9,975 nucleotides of DNA from Acholeplasmataceae bacterium UBA2284 (GCA_002345705.1 DDWO01000022.1:1-9975); one strand, 5' to 3'; shown: positions 1-5,715, counted from the first letter of the stretch. Notes: generated from the letters alone by a model not told the origin. Numbers and translations: made by a program.

Positions 1-291
1 ACTGCACTTTTCGAATCATTCATTAAGGATGCTAAGACTGTTGTATGGAATGGACCACTTGGTGTTTTCGAGTTCCCAAGATTTTCAGAGGGAACAAAGA
101 GCATTGCTCAAACCATAGCAGATATTAAGGATCAAGCAACAACAATTATCGGTGGTGGAGATTCAGCAGCTGCAGTTATTCAATTTGGACTTCAAGATGG
201 ATTCTCTCACATTTCAACCGGTGGAGGAGCTTCACTTGAATACCTAGAAGGTAAGGTACTACCAGGTATCCAATGTGTTGATGACTTATAA
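1..291 (+). CDS. pgk: Phosphoglycerate kinase, C-terminal 96 residues (5' end outside window)
   Basis: Phosphoglycerate kinase is the cytosolic glycolytic enzyme that transfers the phosphate of 1,3-bisphosphoglycerate to ADP. Only the C-terminal nucleotide-binding domain is present. The visible family motifs, in order, are WNGPLGVFE, the glycine-rich IIGGGDSAAAV and the near-terminal STGGGASLEYLEGK followed by LPGI. The frame is open from base 1 and ends with TAA at 289-291. The next gene's ATG shares the last base of this stop (TAATG), so the two are translationally coupled. With tpiA two genes downstream, this is the end of a glycolytic operon. Identification is certain; the start cannot be seen. 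Confidence 0.97.
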   Translation, partial: TALFESFIKDAKTVVWNGPLGVFEFPRFSEGTKSIAQTIADIKDQATTIIGGGDSAAAVIQFGLQDGFSHISTGGGASLEYLEGKVLPGIQCVDDL

Positions 292-830
292 TGGATTTAG
301 GTAAAAAAATTCGTGCTTTAAGATTAGGAAATAGTCTGACTCAAGAAGAGCTTGCCAATCGCTTGGAATTGACAAAGGGATATATCTCTCAGCTTGAAAA
401 TAACCTAACATCACCATCCATGCAAACCTTGTTTGCAATACTAGAAGTATTAGGTACTGATGTTCATGAATTTTTCAGTATTGAAGAAGATGTTACCGTT
501 GTTTATAAAAAAGAAGACTTTTATGTTAAAGAAAATCTAGATTTAAAGCATATGATTAGCTGGATTGTTCCAAACGCATTAAAATATGAAATGGAACCTA
601 TCATTATTGATTTAGAACCAGGTGGACAATCAGAGATTGATGATCCACATCCAGGTGAAGAATTCGGTTATGTTTTAGAGGGGCAAGTCACATTAATAAT
701 TAATAAAAAGCGATATGTTATTCGAAAAGGTGAGACATTTTATTATTTAGCTAACAAGGAACACTATTTAATGAATAATAGTCCTTACAGTGCTAAAGTC
801 TTGTGGATTAGCACCCCACCTATGTTTTAG
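291..830 (+). CDS. XRE-family HTH transcriptional regulator with C-terminal cupin domain
   Basis: A 179-residue probable DNA-binding regulator. Residues 5-60 form an XRE/Cro-type helix-turn-helix: IRALRLGNSLTQEELA is followed by the recognition helix region TKGYISQLENN. Residues ~100-175 form a cupin_2 beta barrel, with H120, E123/E124 and G131 in cupin motif 1 and G147, H158 and N162 in motif 2. This HTH-plus-cupin layout is common in regulators that sense a small molecule; the ligand here is unknown. The ATG overlaps the pgk stop by one base and there is no clear Shine-Dalgarno sequence, so translation probably depends on ribosomes finishing pgk. It lies between pgk and an HPr-like gene, which suggests, as inference, a role in sugar or energy control or autoregulation of this operon. 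The target sites are not evident. Confidence 0.9.
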   Translation: MDLGKKIRALRLGNSLTQEELANRLELTKGYISQLENNLTSPSMQTLFAILEVLGTDVHEFFSIEEDVTVVYKKEDFYVKENLDLKHMISWIVPNALKYEMEPIIIDLEPGGQSEIDDPHPGEEFGYVLEGQVTLIINKKRYVIRKGETFYYLANKEHYLMNNSPYSAKVLWISTPPMF

Positions 831-843
831 AGGAGGAAAGAAA

Positions 844-1089
844 ATGGAAAAAGAGATTATGATTAGAAGTACACAAGGTTTGCATGCAAGTTTAGCAGCA
901 AAGGTTGTGCAAACTGCGTCAAAATATGCAGTTGAAATTGAGTTGCATTACCACAATAAGGTCATTGACCTAAAGTCAATCTTAGCATTAATGTCACTTG
1001 CAGTACCACATGGAGAAAATGTGCGTATTGTTGCAAGAGGAGCACGTGCTGAAGAAGCAATCAAAGACGTATCCTCTATTTTGGGTTAA
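844..1089 (+). CDS. HPr-family phosphocarrier-like protein (atypical active site)
   Basis: An 81-residue protein of the HPr family, the small cytosolic carrier that passes phosphate from Enzyme I to PTS sugar transporters. The active-site histidine is H14, in GLHAS. The second hallmark is the regulatory serine S45 in DLKSILALMSL, equivalent to Ser46 that HPr kinase phosphorylates in Firmicutes. The residues after the histidine are unusual: canonical GLHARPA is GLHASLA here, so the normally conserved arginine (R17) is serine and the following proline is leucine. Start: ATG 844 follows a strong AGGAGG at 830-835; an earlier in-frame start at 790 would lie inside the regulator gene and is not used. 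It sits 13 bases after the regulator stop and 4 bases before tpiA. It may be a regulatory HPr paralog (compare Bacillus Crh, which lacks the histidine itself) rather than the main PTS carrier. Confidence 0.9.
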   Translation: MEKEIMIRSTQGLHASLAAKVVQTASKYAVEIELHYHNKVIDLKSILALMSLAVPHGENVRIVARGARAEEAIKDVSSILG

Positions 1090-1093
1090 GTCT

Positions 1094-1855
1094 ATGAAAA
1101 GAAGACCAATTATTGCAGGAAACTGGAAAATGTATAAGACTAAAGATGATGCGCTTGCCTTCATCTATGCTGTCAATGTAGAAGTTCCAGATAAAGAAAA
1201 GGTTGAATCAGTTATCTGTTCACCAGCTATCTTTTTACGTGATTTAGTAAAAAGAGAAGGTGAAAATTTAAGAATTGGTGCGCAAAATATGCATTATGCA
1301 GACGAAGGAGCCTATACAGGTGAAATTTCTGCTTTAATGTTAAAATCCTATGGTGTTGACTATGTTGTCATTGGCCACAGCGAACGTCGTGCTTATTTTA
1401 ATGAAACAGATGAAACTGTAAACTTAAAACTAATCGCAGCTGTCAATCAAGATTTGACTCCAATTGTTTGTGTTGGTGAGTCGCTTGAAATTAGAGAAGC
1501 TGGAACAACAGATAAGGTTGTTAAAAAACAAATTGAAAAAGCTTACTTAAATGTGAGTTCAGAAAATGCATTAAAAACAGTTGTTGCCTATGAACCAATA
1601 TGGGCAATTGGAACTGGTGTTACTGCAACTCCAGAACAAGCAAATGATACGATTATAGCAATCCGTAAGGTATTAGAAAAGCTATATAGTAAAGAAGTTA
1701 GCGATCAAATTAGAATATTATATGGTGGTTCAGTTAATGTTAAGAATGTAGATAGCTTACTTGCAATGTCAGATATTGACGGTGCACTTGTCGGTGGTGC
1801 ATCCTTAGATCCAAATTCATTCCTCACATTAGTTCGTGCTGCATTAAAGAAGTAA
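1094..1855 (+). CDS. tpiA: Triosephosphate isomerase
   Basis: Interconverts dihydroxyacetone phosphate and glyceraldehyde 3-phosphate in the cytosol. The 253-residue protein has normal family length and a complete active site: N10 and K12 in AGNWKMYK, electrophilic H95 in VIGHSERR, catalytic base E167 in AYEPIWAIGTG (which also starts the mobile loop), and the phosphate-binding LYGGSVN and GALVGGASL near the C terminus. ATG 1094 is chosen because homologs begin just before RPIIAGNWKM; the longer in-frame start at 998 would overlap the HPr-like gene. It starts 4 bases after that gene with only a weak GGGTTAAG-like ribosome site, so coupling is likely. It is the last gene of the operon; a terminator follows directly. 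Confidence 0.98.
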   Translation: MKRRPIIAGNWKMYKTKDDALAFIYAVNVEVPDKEKVESVICSPAIFLRDLVKREGENLRIGAQNMHYADEGAYTGEISALMLKSYGVDYVVIGHSERRAYFNETDETVNLKLIAAVNQDLTPIVCVGESLEIREAGTTDKVVKKQIEKAYLNVSSENALKTVVAYEPIWAIGTGVTATPEQANDTIIAIRKVLEKLYSKEVSDQIRILYGGSVNVKNVDSLLAMSDIDGALVGGASLDPNSFLTLVRAALKK

Positions 1856-1868
1856 TTAAGAAATAAAC

Positions 1869-1893
1869 AAGACCCTAACAGGTCTTTTTATTT
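1869..1893 (+). terminator. Intrinsic terminator after tpiA
   Basis: AAGACC (1869-1874), a six-base loop CTAACA, then GGTCTT (1881-1886) form a 6-bp stem followed by a T-rich run. It starts 13 bases after the tpiA stop and closes the glycolytic operon. The stem is short but well placed. Confidence 0.8.
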
Positions 1894-1955
1894 CGAATTC
1901 ATTTCATTATTATTAATTCATGACGATTTTAGTCGATTTATACATGTAGAATAGG

Positions 1956-1984
1956 TTGACTATTTGATACTTCATTGGTAAAAT
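1956..1984 (+). promoter_or_regulatory. Sigma-A type promoter of the first membrane paralog
   Basis: TTGACT (1956-1961) and TAAAAT (1979-1984) are separated by 17 bases, with an extended -10 TGG directly before the -10. Transcription would start near 1991. The stretch between the tpiA terminator and this promoter (1894-1955) is AT-rich and shows nothing else convincing. Confidence 0.8.
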
Positions 1985-2016
1985 AAGTGTAGCAAAATCC
2001 TTAGGGGGCGAATGGA

Positions 2017-2523
2017 ATGCGACGATATAGAAGGCAACTTTTTGTATTTGACACTTTTTTTGTTTTATTTTTGATGACACTTGTCATCCTTTATGGACAC
2101 TTAATTGGGTTTTATACAGCACACACCCTCTTTATCGTTTTTATTTTTGTAATCATCATTACCGCATCAATGTATGCACATGATGTAATTAGGGATTTGC
2201 TTCATAGGAGAGTTAAAGGATTACAAATCGTGATTACAAATCATGAAAAAGATTTGATATTGCCAAAGACAATAACGATTAATGAGATTAGGAAAAAAAA
2301 TCATCAGCTAGTCTATCGCTATCAAGGCTTTAATATCCCTATTAGCTTTATTGAGCGTGTTGATCAAGAAAGGGCATATCTATATCCATTTTTTACTTAT
2401 GAGGGTTCTACGGATGATTTATTCGAGATTTTAGAGAATTATCGCTATAAATATTTTCTTGTCAAGGATAGGCATCATCATAAGTATATTATTACTTGTT
2501 CACAAGTCTTATCCATTGTATGA
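2017..2523 (+). CDS. Small membrane protein of unknown function, tandem paralog 1
   Basis: A 168-residue protein I do not recognise. A basic N terminus (RRYRRQ) precedes two hydrophobic helices at about residues 9-31 and 36-53. A ~110-residue soluble part follows that looks beta-rich and ends in a histidine/lysine-rich stretch (DRHHHKY, 151-157). By the positive-inside rule both termini are likely cytoplasmic, with the soluble part inside the cell. It shares layout and a conserved block with the next gene: residues 100-124 align without gaps to residues 102-126 there, 11 of 25 identical, including YRY, IP, SF, E and YLY; a later Y-x-LV-x-D also matches. ATG 2017 has a GGGGG ribosome site 8 bases upstream; an ATG at 2012 is out of frame. 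It has its own promoter and ends with TGA. Function unknown. Confidence 0.8.
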   Translation: MRRYRRQLFVFDTFFVLFLMTLVILYGHLIGFYTAHTLFIVFIFVIIITASMYAHDVIRDLLHRRVKGLQIVITNHEKDLILPKTITINEIRKKNHQLVYRYQGFNIPISFIERVDQERAYLYPFFTYEGSTDDLFEILENYRYKYFLVKDRHHHKYIITCSQVLSIV

Positions 2524-2544
2524 CCTGTAGTTATGTGTTAAAAT
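2516..2544 (+). promoter_or_regulatory. Promoter of the second membrane paralog, overlapping the end of the first
   Basis: TTGTAT (2516-2521) and TAAAAT (2539-2544) have a 17-base spacer and an extended -10 TGT. The -35 spans the last codons and the first base of the upstream gene's TGA stop. The design matches the first paralog's promoter (same -10, 17-base spacing, TGn), so the second gene can be expressed alone as well as by read-through. Confidence 0.7.
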
Positions 2545-2568
2545 AAAACCACAAGCGGGGGTAAACGA

Positions 2569-3084
2569 ATGTTATACCAGATTGTATCCGATCGAAAGCA
2601 AAAAATTGTAAAATCGCACATATTTTTACTCATAGCACCGACTGCTGCTTTAGCGATCGTTATTTATTTTTATCCAGAAAACTTATTGCTTTGGACTATG
2701 TGTTATGTTGCATTTTCCTTATTGTTTGCTATCTCTTTATTAAGCAATATATTTAAATTAAAAAAGACTTTAGTTGGTCTTAACGTACGTGTCGTATCGG
2801 CAGAGAATCCAATTCCATTCCCTCAAAAATTTCGAGATAAATTAGCTACTGTTTCTGAGATTACAAAGTACTATCGATATAAAAAATATCAAATTCCTTC
2901 TAGCTTTGTTGAGTTTAAGGAAGGGCACACTGTTTATTTATATCAAAAAATTGAAGAACCATGTTTAAACGAATCCTATCAAATCGTAGAAATTCATGAA
3001 TTTCAGTACGTTTTAGTAGAGGATGGTAATCATAAAAAGAAAATTGTGCATTTAGGCAATTTAACAGCTGAAGCATCAGAGTAA
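2569..3084 (+). CDS. Small membrane protein of unknown function, tandem paralog 2
   Basis: A 171-residue protein related to the preceding gene. It has two predicted membrane helices at about residues 17-35 and 38-60, a short basic linker (KLKK), then a soluble, probably cytoplasmic, beta-rich part. The conserved block at residues 102-126 carries YRY, IP, SF, E and YLY in the same spacing as the neighbour, and YVLVED near residue 147 matches YFLVKD there. The sequences have drifted a lot outside these points, so the duplication is old or the two copies do different jobs. ATG 2569 follows GGGGG (2557-2561) by 7 bases. It ends 20 bases before a bidirectional terminator shared with rpsD. No family is recognised and no catalytic motif is visible. 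Confidence 0.8.
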   Translation: MLYQIVSDRKQKIVKSHIFLLIAPTAALAIVIYFYPENLLLWTMCYVAFSLLFAISLLSNIFKLKKTLVGLNVRVVSAENPIPFPQKFRDKLATVSEITKYYRYKKYQIPSSFVEFKEGHTVYLYQKIEEPCLNESYQIVEIHEFQYVLVEDGNHKKKIVHLGNLTAEASE

Positions 3085-3103
3085 AATAAAAAAAACGACA
3101 AAA

Positions 3104-3139
3104 AAAAGATGATTCCGAGGAGTCATCTTTTATTTTTTT
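3104..3139. terminator. Bidirectional terminator between paralog 2 and rpsD
   Basis: A 12-bp stem, 3104-3115 pairing with 3120-3131, closes a four-base loop (CGAG) with one T-G pair. T-rich sequence follows on the plus strand (3133-3139) and an A-rich run precedes it, which becomes a U tract for minus-strand transcripts. It can therefore stop both converging units: the membrane gene pair (+) and rpsD (-), whose stop codon is at 3141. Confidence 0.9.
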
Positions 3140-3140
3140 G

Positions 3141-3740
3141 TTATCTGTTGTAGAATTCAACAATCAACTGTTCATTGATTTCCTGAAGAATTTCATTACG
3201 TTCTGGATAACGAACAAATGTTCCAACATTTGTGTCCTTATCGAATGATACGAATTCAACAGAAGCATATTGTCCTTCAAGAGCTTCTTGAACAACCTTT
3301 AAGCCTTTAGATGTTTCTCTAAGTTGAATTTTTTGGCCTGGTTGAAGACGATATGACGGAATATCTACTTTCTTGCCATCAACAAGGAAATGTCCATGAT
3401 TGACTAATTGGCGCGCTTGTGCTCTAGTTTTAGCAAGTCCTAAACGATAAACAACATTATCTAGACGAGATTCAAGTAGACGCAAGAAGTTTTCACCATG
3501 CTTACCCTTCATCTTGTCAGCTTCATTGAAAGTCTTTCTAAATTGCTTTTCGGATACTCCATAAGTAAATCTAACTTTTTGTTTTTCATGAAGTTGATCT
3601 CCGTAGCCGCTAGTTTTAGAACGACGTTGTCCATGTTGACCTGGTGCATAAGGACGCTTTTTCAATTCTTTTCCTGTTTCAGAAATAGAATAGCCTAAAC
3701 GACGTGATATTTTCCATGATGGTCCTGTGTAACGTGACAT
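3141..3740 (-). CDS. rpsD: 30S ribosomal protein S4
   Basis: S4 binds the 16S rRNA 5' domain early in small-subunit assembly and helps set decoding accuracy. The 199-residue protein has normal bacterial length. The N terminus MSRYTGPSWKISRRLG and the RPYAPGQHGQRR segment (29-40) are typical. The S4 RNA-binding domain covers about residues 91-150 (SRLDNVVYRLGLAKTRAQAR, then HGHFLVDGK). There are no cysteines, so this is the zinc-free form. A strong AAAGGAGGT sits 8 bases before the ATG (3749-3757 in plus coordinates). In many Firmicutes rpsD is a separate unit repressed by its own product through the mRNA leader; here it also has its own promoter and a long structured leader, which fits that scheme. 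msrC lies upstream on the same strand, as ytsP does near rpsD in Bacillus. Confidence 0.99.
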   Translation of the reverse strand: MSRYTGPSWKISRRLGYSISETGKELKKRPYAPGQHGQRRSKTSGYGDQLHEKQKVRFTYGVSEKQFRKTFNEADKMKGKHGENFLRLLESRLDNVVYRLGLAKTRAQARQLVNHGHFLVDGKKVDIPSYRLQPGQKIQLRETSKGLKVVQEALEGQYASVEFVSFDKDTNVGTFVRYPERNEILQEINEQLIVEFYNR

Positions 3741-3766
3741 AAATTTTTACCTCCTTTTTTATTTTT

Positions 3767-3902
3767 GGTAGGCAAAAACTGCAAAATACTTTAATTAAAG
3801 GTATCCCGATGTTCTGTTCACCTTAAAGCAGTATAAGGTTACTAAGGGCTCCATAAATGGGTAGGGATCGCTCTTTAAAAAATAGGTTGCCTGCTTTTTA
3901 CC
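3767..3902 (-). ncRNA. Structured 5' leader of rpsD, probable S4 autoregulatory RNA with pseudoknot
   Basis: The ~165 bases between the predicted transcription start (~3907) and the rpsD ATG hold no gene but fold well by eye. Outer helices: GGUA (3902-3899) with UACC (3770-3767), and GGCAA (3891-3887) with UUGCC (3775-3771). Inner helices: UUAAAG (3878-3873) with CUUUAA (3800-3795), and AUCCC (3868-3864) with GGGAU (3807-3803). A hairpin ACCUUA (3839-3834)/UAAGGU (3825-3820) exposes an eight-base loop. Loop bases UGCUU (3830-3826) complement AAGCA (3896-3892) in the 5' bulge between the two outer helices, which gives a pseudoknot. Autogenous control of rpsD by S4 binding its leader is known in Bacillus; that this RNA does the same is inference. 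I do not match it to a metabolite riboswitch. Confidence 0.65.
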
Positions 3903-3912
3903 GACGCTATTC

Positions 3913-3941
3913 ATTTTACCCTATAGGGTATTAAATGTCAA
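3913..3941 (-). promoter_or_regulatory. rpsD promoter, -35 inside the 3' end of msrC
   Basis: On the minus strand a perfect TTGACA (3941-3936) and TAAAAT (3918-3913) are separated by 17 bases. The -35 lies in the last codons of the upstream msrC gene. Transcription would begin near 3907, giving a leader of roughly 165 bases. This is one of the strongest promoter matches in the window, as expected for a ribosomal protein gene. Confidence 0.85.
3917..3930. promoter_or_regulatory. 14-bp perfect palindrome within the rpsD promoter (operator candidate)
   Basis: TACCCTATAGGGTA reads identically on both strands. It fills most of the spacer between the rpsD -35 and -10 elements and covers the first two bases of the -10. 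A dimeric repressor bound here would block RNA polymerase. No U tract follows on either strand, so it does not look like the msrC terminator. No regulator is assigned. Confidence 0.5.
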
Positions 3942-4380
3942 TTGTTTTTACTAATAACTTAACGAATTCCTCAAGGAACTCAACAATTTCAGGATCGAAG
4001 CGGTTGATAATTGGACTATCGACGTCTAAGACACCAAAAAGCTTGTCTTTGATGAATATTGGTACAACAACTTCGCTTCTACTATTTGCATCACATGCGA
4101 TATGATTATCGTGTGCGAGTACATCCTTGATAACCATCGTTTTCTTAAGTACTGCAGCTTCTCCACAAACTCCTTTTCCTAAAGGAATGACTGAGCATGC
4201 AACATGACCTTGAAAAGGACCTACAGTTAAGTTTACTCCATCGAATAAATAAAATCCTACCCAATTGAGACGATCGAATGAGTCATTTAAAAAAGCGGAT
4301 GCATTCGAAAGAATTGAAATTTGATTAGGTTGTGTTTCTAAAAGTGCTAAAGCTGATTCTAATAGTTCTTGATTTTTCAT
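3931..4380 (-). CDS. msrC: GAF-domain free methionine-R-sulfoxide reductase
   Basis: A 149-residue single-GAF-domain enzyme that reduces free methionine-(R)-sulfoxide in the cytosol, repairing oxidised methionine. Residues NWVGFYLFDG (39-48) and LTVGPFQGHVACSVIPLGKGVCG (about 51-73) are family signatures. The three redox cysteines are C62, C72 and C96, with the same spacing (10 and 24) as C84, C94 and C118 of the E. coli enzyme; the C-terminal VLDVDSP motif is also present. The name used in Bacillus is ytsP. A GAGGTGG ribosome site lies just before the ATG. An extended -10 promoter faces away from thiI. rpsD follows on the same strand with its own promoter, and no terminator is seen between them, so some read-through into rpsD is possible. 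Confidence 0.95.
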   Translation of the reverse strand: MKNQELLESALALLETQPNQISILSNASAFLNDSFDRLNWVGFYLFDGVNLTVGPFQGHVACSVIPLGKGVCGEAAVLKKTMVIKDVLAHDNHIACDANSRSEVVVPIFIKDKLFGVLDVDSPIINRFDPEIVEFLEEFVKLLVKTIDI

Positions 4381-4398
4381 GATATCACCACCTCAATT

Positions 4399-4407
4399 AT
4401 TATATCA
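4399..4407 (-). promoter_or_regulatory. Extended -10 promoter of msrC
   Basis: On the minus strand TGATATAAT is a perfect extended -10 with no clear -35. The predicted start near 4392 leaves only about a dozen bases before the ATG, so the ribosome site would sit at the very 5' end of the mRNA. It faces the thiI promoter back to back. Confidence 0.6.
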
Positions 4408-4411
4408 TATA

Positions 4412-4420
4412 TGTTAAAAT
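4412..4420 (+). promoter_or_regulatory. Extended -10 promoter of the thiI operon
   Basis: TGTTAAAAT is an extended -10 without a recognisable -35. The predicted start near 4427 falls on the GGTGAT ribosome site (4427-4432), giving an mRNA leader of about 11 bases. It lies only a few bases from the divergent msrC -10, so the two promoters probably compete. Confidence 0.55.
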
Positions 4421-4437
4421 AGATATGGTGATAAAAC

Positions 4438-5715
4438 ATGACAAAGAAAATATTAATCCGTTTTGGCGATATGATGCTAAAAGGTCGAAATATAGGTTTT
4501 TTTATTAAGAAGGTTAGAGCGCATTTAGTTTCTAGATTAAGTGGAATGAATGTATCATATGAATTTACTCATGATCGGATCTTTATTGGCTATGATTTAA
4601 ATGAGGAAGATGAGATAGTCAGTAGACTCAAGCAAATTCCAGGTATATACAGCTTTAGTATAGTTTATGTAGCGAAGCCAGATTTAGATGATATTATTTT
4701 AAAGGCTATTCAAGTCTTGAACATCGAAATGGATGTTCCAATGGTTCGATTAAAAATTGAAACCAAAAGACATGATAAAAAGTTTCCAATGACCAGCCAA
4801 GATATTACACAAAAAATAGCTAGTCCAATCTTAAATGGAGCTGACAAGAAATATATAGTTGATGTGAAGAATCCTGAAGAAATACTTTATATCGAAATAA
4901 GAAGTGATGTAGCGTATGTACATATCAAAAGCATTAAAGGAATGGGAGGCTTCCCATTTGGTACACAAGGAAAAGGATTAGTGATGATGAGTGGTGGAAT
5001 CGATTCACCGGTTGCTGCATATCTATCCATGAAGCAAGGAATCGAAATTGAAATGTTTCATTTCGAATCCACTCCGATGACACCCTTAGAATCAGTACAA
5101 AAGGTTATAGATTTAACTAAAAAGTTAGCCATCTATACACCAACTGGAGCGATTAAACTTCATTTAGTTCCATTCACAAAGCTTCATGAGGAAATACTGG
5201 CTAAAGTATTTGACCCCTATACAATAACTGTAATGAGAAGAATGATGTATAGATTAGCTGAAGGCTATGCAAAGAAAAAGAAGCTATTATGCTTAATCAA
5301 TGGAGAATCTGTTGGTCAAGTCGCAAGTCAAACACTCAATAGCATGCAGGTCATTGAGGCAGTAACTAAATTGCCGATTTTAAGACCAGTGCTCACCTAT
5401 GATAAACAAGAAATCGTTGATATATCAAAAAAAATAGATACATTTCAAATATCAATTCGTCCATTCAATGACTGCTGTAGTATCTATGTACCAAAAGCAC
5501 CAGCAACAAGACCAATGGAAGTTTATGCATTAAAGTATGAACGTGACATGGATTATGATAATTTATTCTTAGAGGCACTACAAAACATTAAGACCCTAGA
5601 GGTTACAAAGGATTTTAATTTCAATATTTCTAAATATGGATTTACCGTATCAGAAGCATTAGCTCTTTATGAAAAGGAAATGATGGAAAATGATCATTAC
5701 GTCGAAGCAAAATAA
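4438..5715 (+). CDS. thiI: tRNA 4-thiouridine synthetase ThiI (no rhodanese domain)
   Basis: ThiI activates uridine-8 of tRNA with ATP and inserts sulfur to make 4-thiouridine, a near-UV sensor; in some bacteria it also supplies sulfur for the thiamine thiazole. The 425-residue protein has an N-terminal ferredoxin-like domain, a THUMP RNA-binding domain (about 60-165) and a PP-loop ATPase with SGGIDSP at 185-191. The DCCSIYVPK motif carries C346/C347, at the position of the conserved C344 in E. coli. It ends without the C-terminal rhodanese domain of the E. coli protein. Such short forms occur in Bacillus, where a neighbouring cysteine desulfurase (NifZ) delivers sulfur; no such gene is in this window. 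It overlaps the next gene by 26 bases and is first in a three-gene operon. Confidence 0.97.
   Translation: MTKKILIRFGDMMLKGRNIGFFIKKVRAHLVSRLSGMNVSYEFTHDRIFIGYDLNEEDEIVSRLKQIPGIYSFSIVYVAKPDLDDIILKAIQVLNIEMDVPMVRLKIETKRHDKKFPMTSQDITQKIASPILNGADKKYIVDVKNPEEILYIEIRSDVAYVHIKSIKGMGGFPFGTQGKGLVMMSGGIDSPVAAYLSMKQGIEIEMFHFESTPMTPLESVQKVIDLTKKLAIYTPTGAIKLHLVPFTKLHEEILAKVFDPYTITVMRRMMYRLAEGYAKKKKLLCLINGESVGQVASQTLNSMQVIEAVTKLPILRPVLTYDKQEIVDISKKIDTFQISIRPFNDCCSIYVPKAPATRPMEVYALKYERDMDYDNLFLEALQNIKTLEVTKDFNFNISKYGFTVSEALALYEKEMMENDHYVEAK

Noticed and set aside
998..1093. N-terminal extension of triosephosphate isomerase
   Set aside because: It would overlap the HPr-like gene, and homologs start at the RPIIAGNWKM region; ATG 1094 is preferred.
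1894..1955. Small inverted repeats (GAC...GTC, TACATGTA) before the first membrane paralog
   Set aside because: Stems of three to four base pairs in AT-rich DNA are expected by chance.
2915..3163. Minus-strand open frame across paralog 2 and the terminator
   Set aside because: It runs through a strong terminator hairpin, lies antisense to a gene with its own promoter and ribosome site, and has no recognisable domain.
3498..3698. Plus-strand open frame inside rpsD
   Set aside because: Antisense to a highly conserved ribosomal gene; its residues follow from rpsD codon usage.
3741..3930. Intergenic RNA upstream of rpsD as a 6S RNA, T-box or metabolite riboswitch
   Set aside because: The closed-end stem recalls 6S RNA, but no terminator follows before the rpsD ribosome site. 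No T-box GGGUGG-type motif or recognisable riboswitch core is seen. An S4 leader explains the position best.
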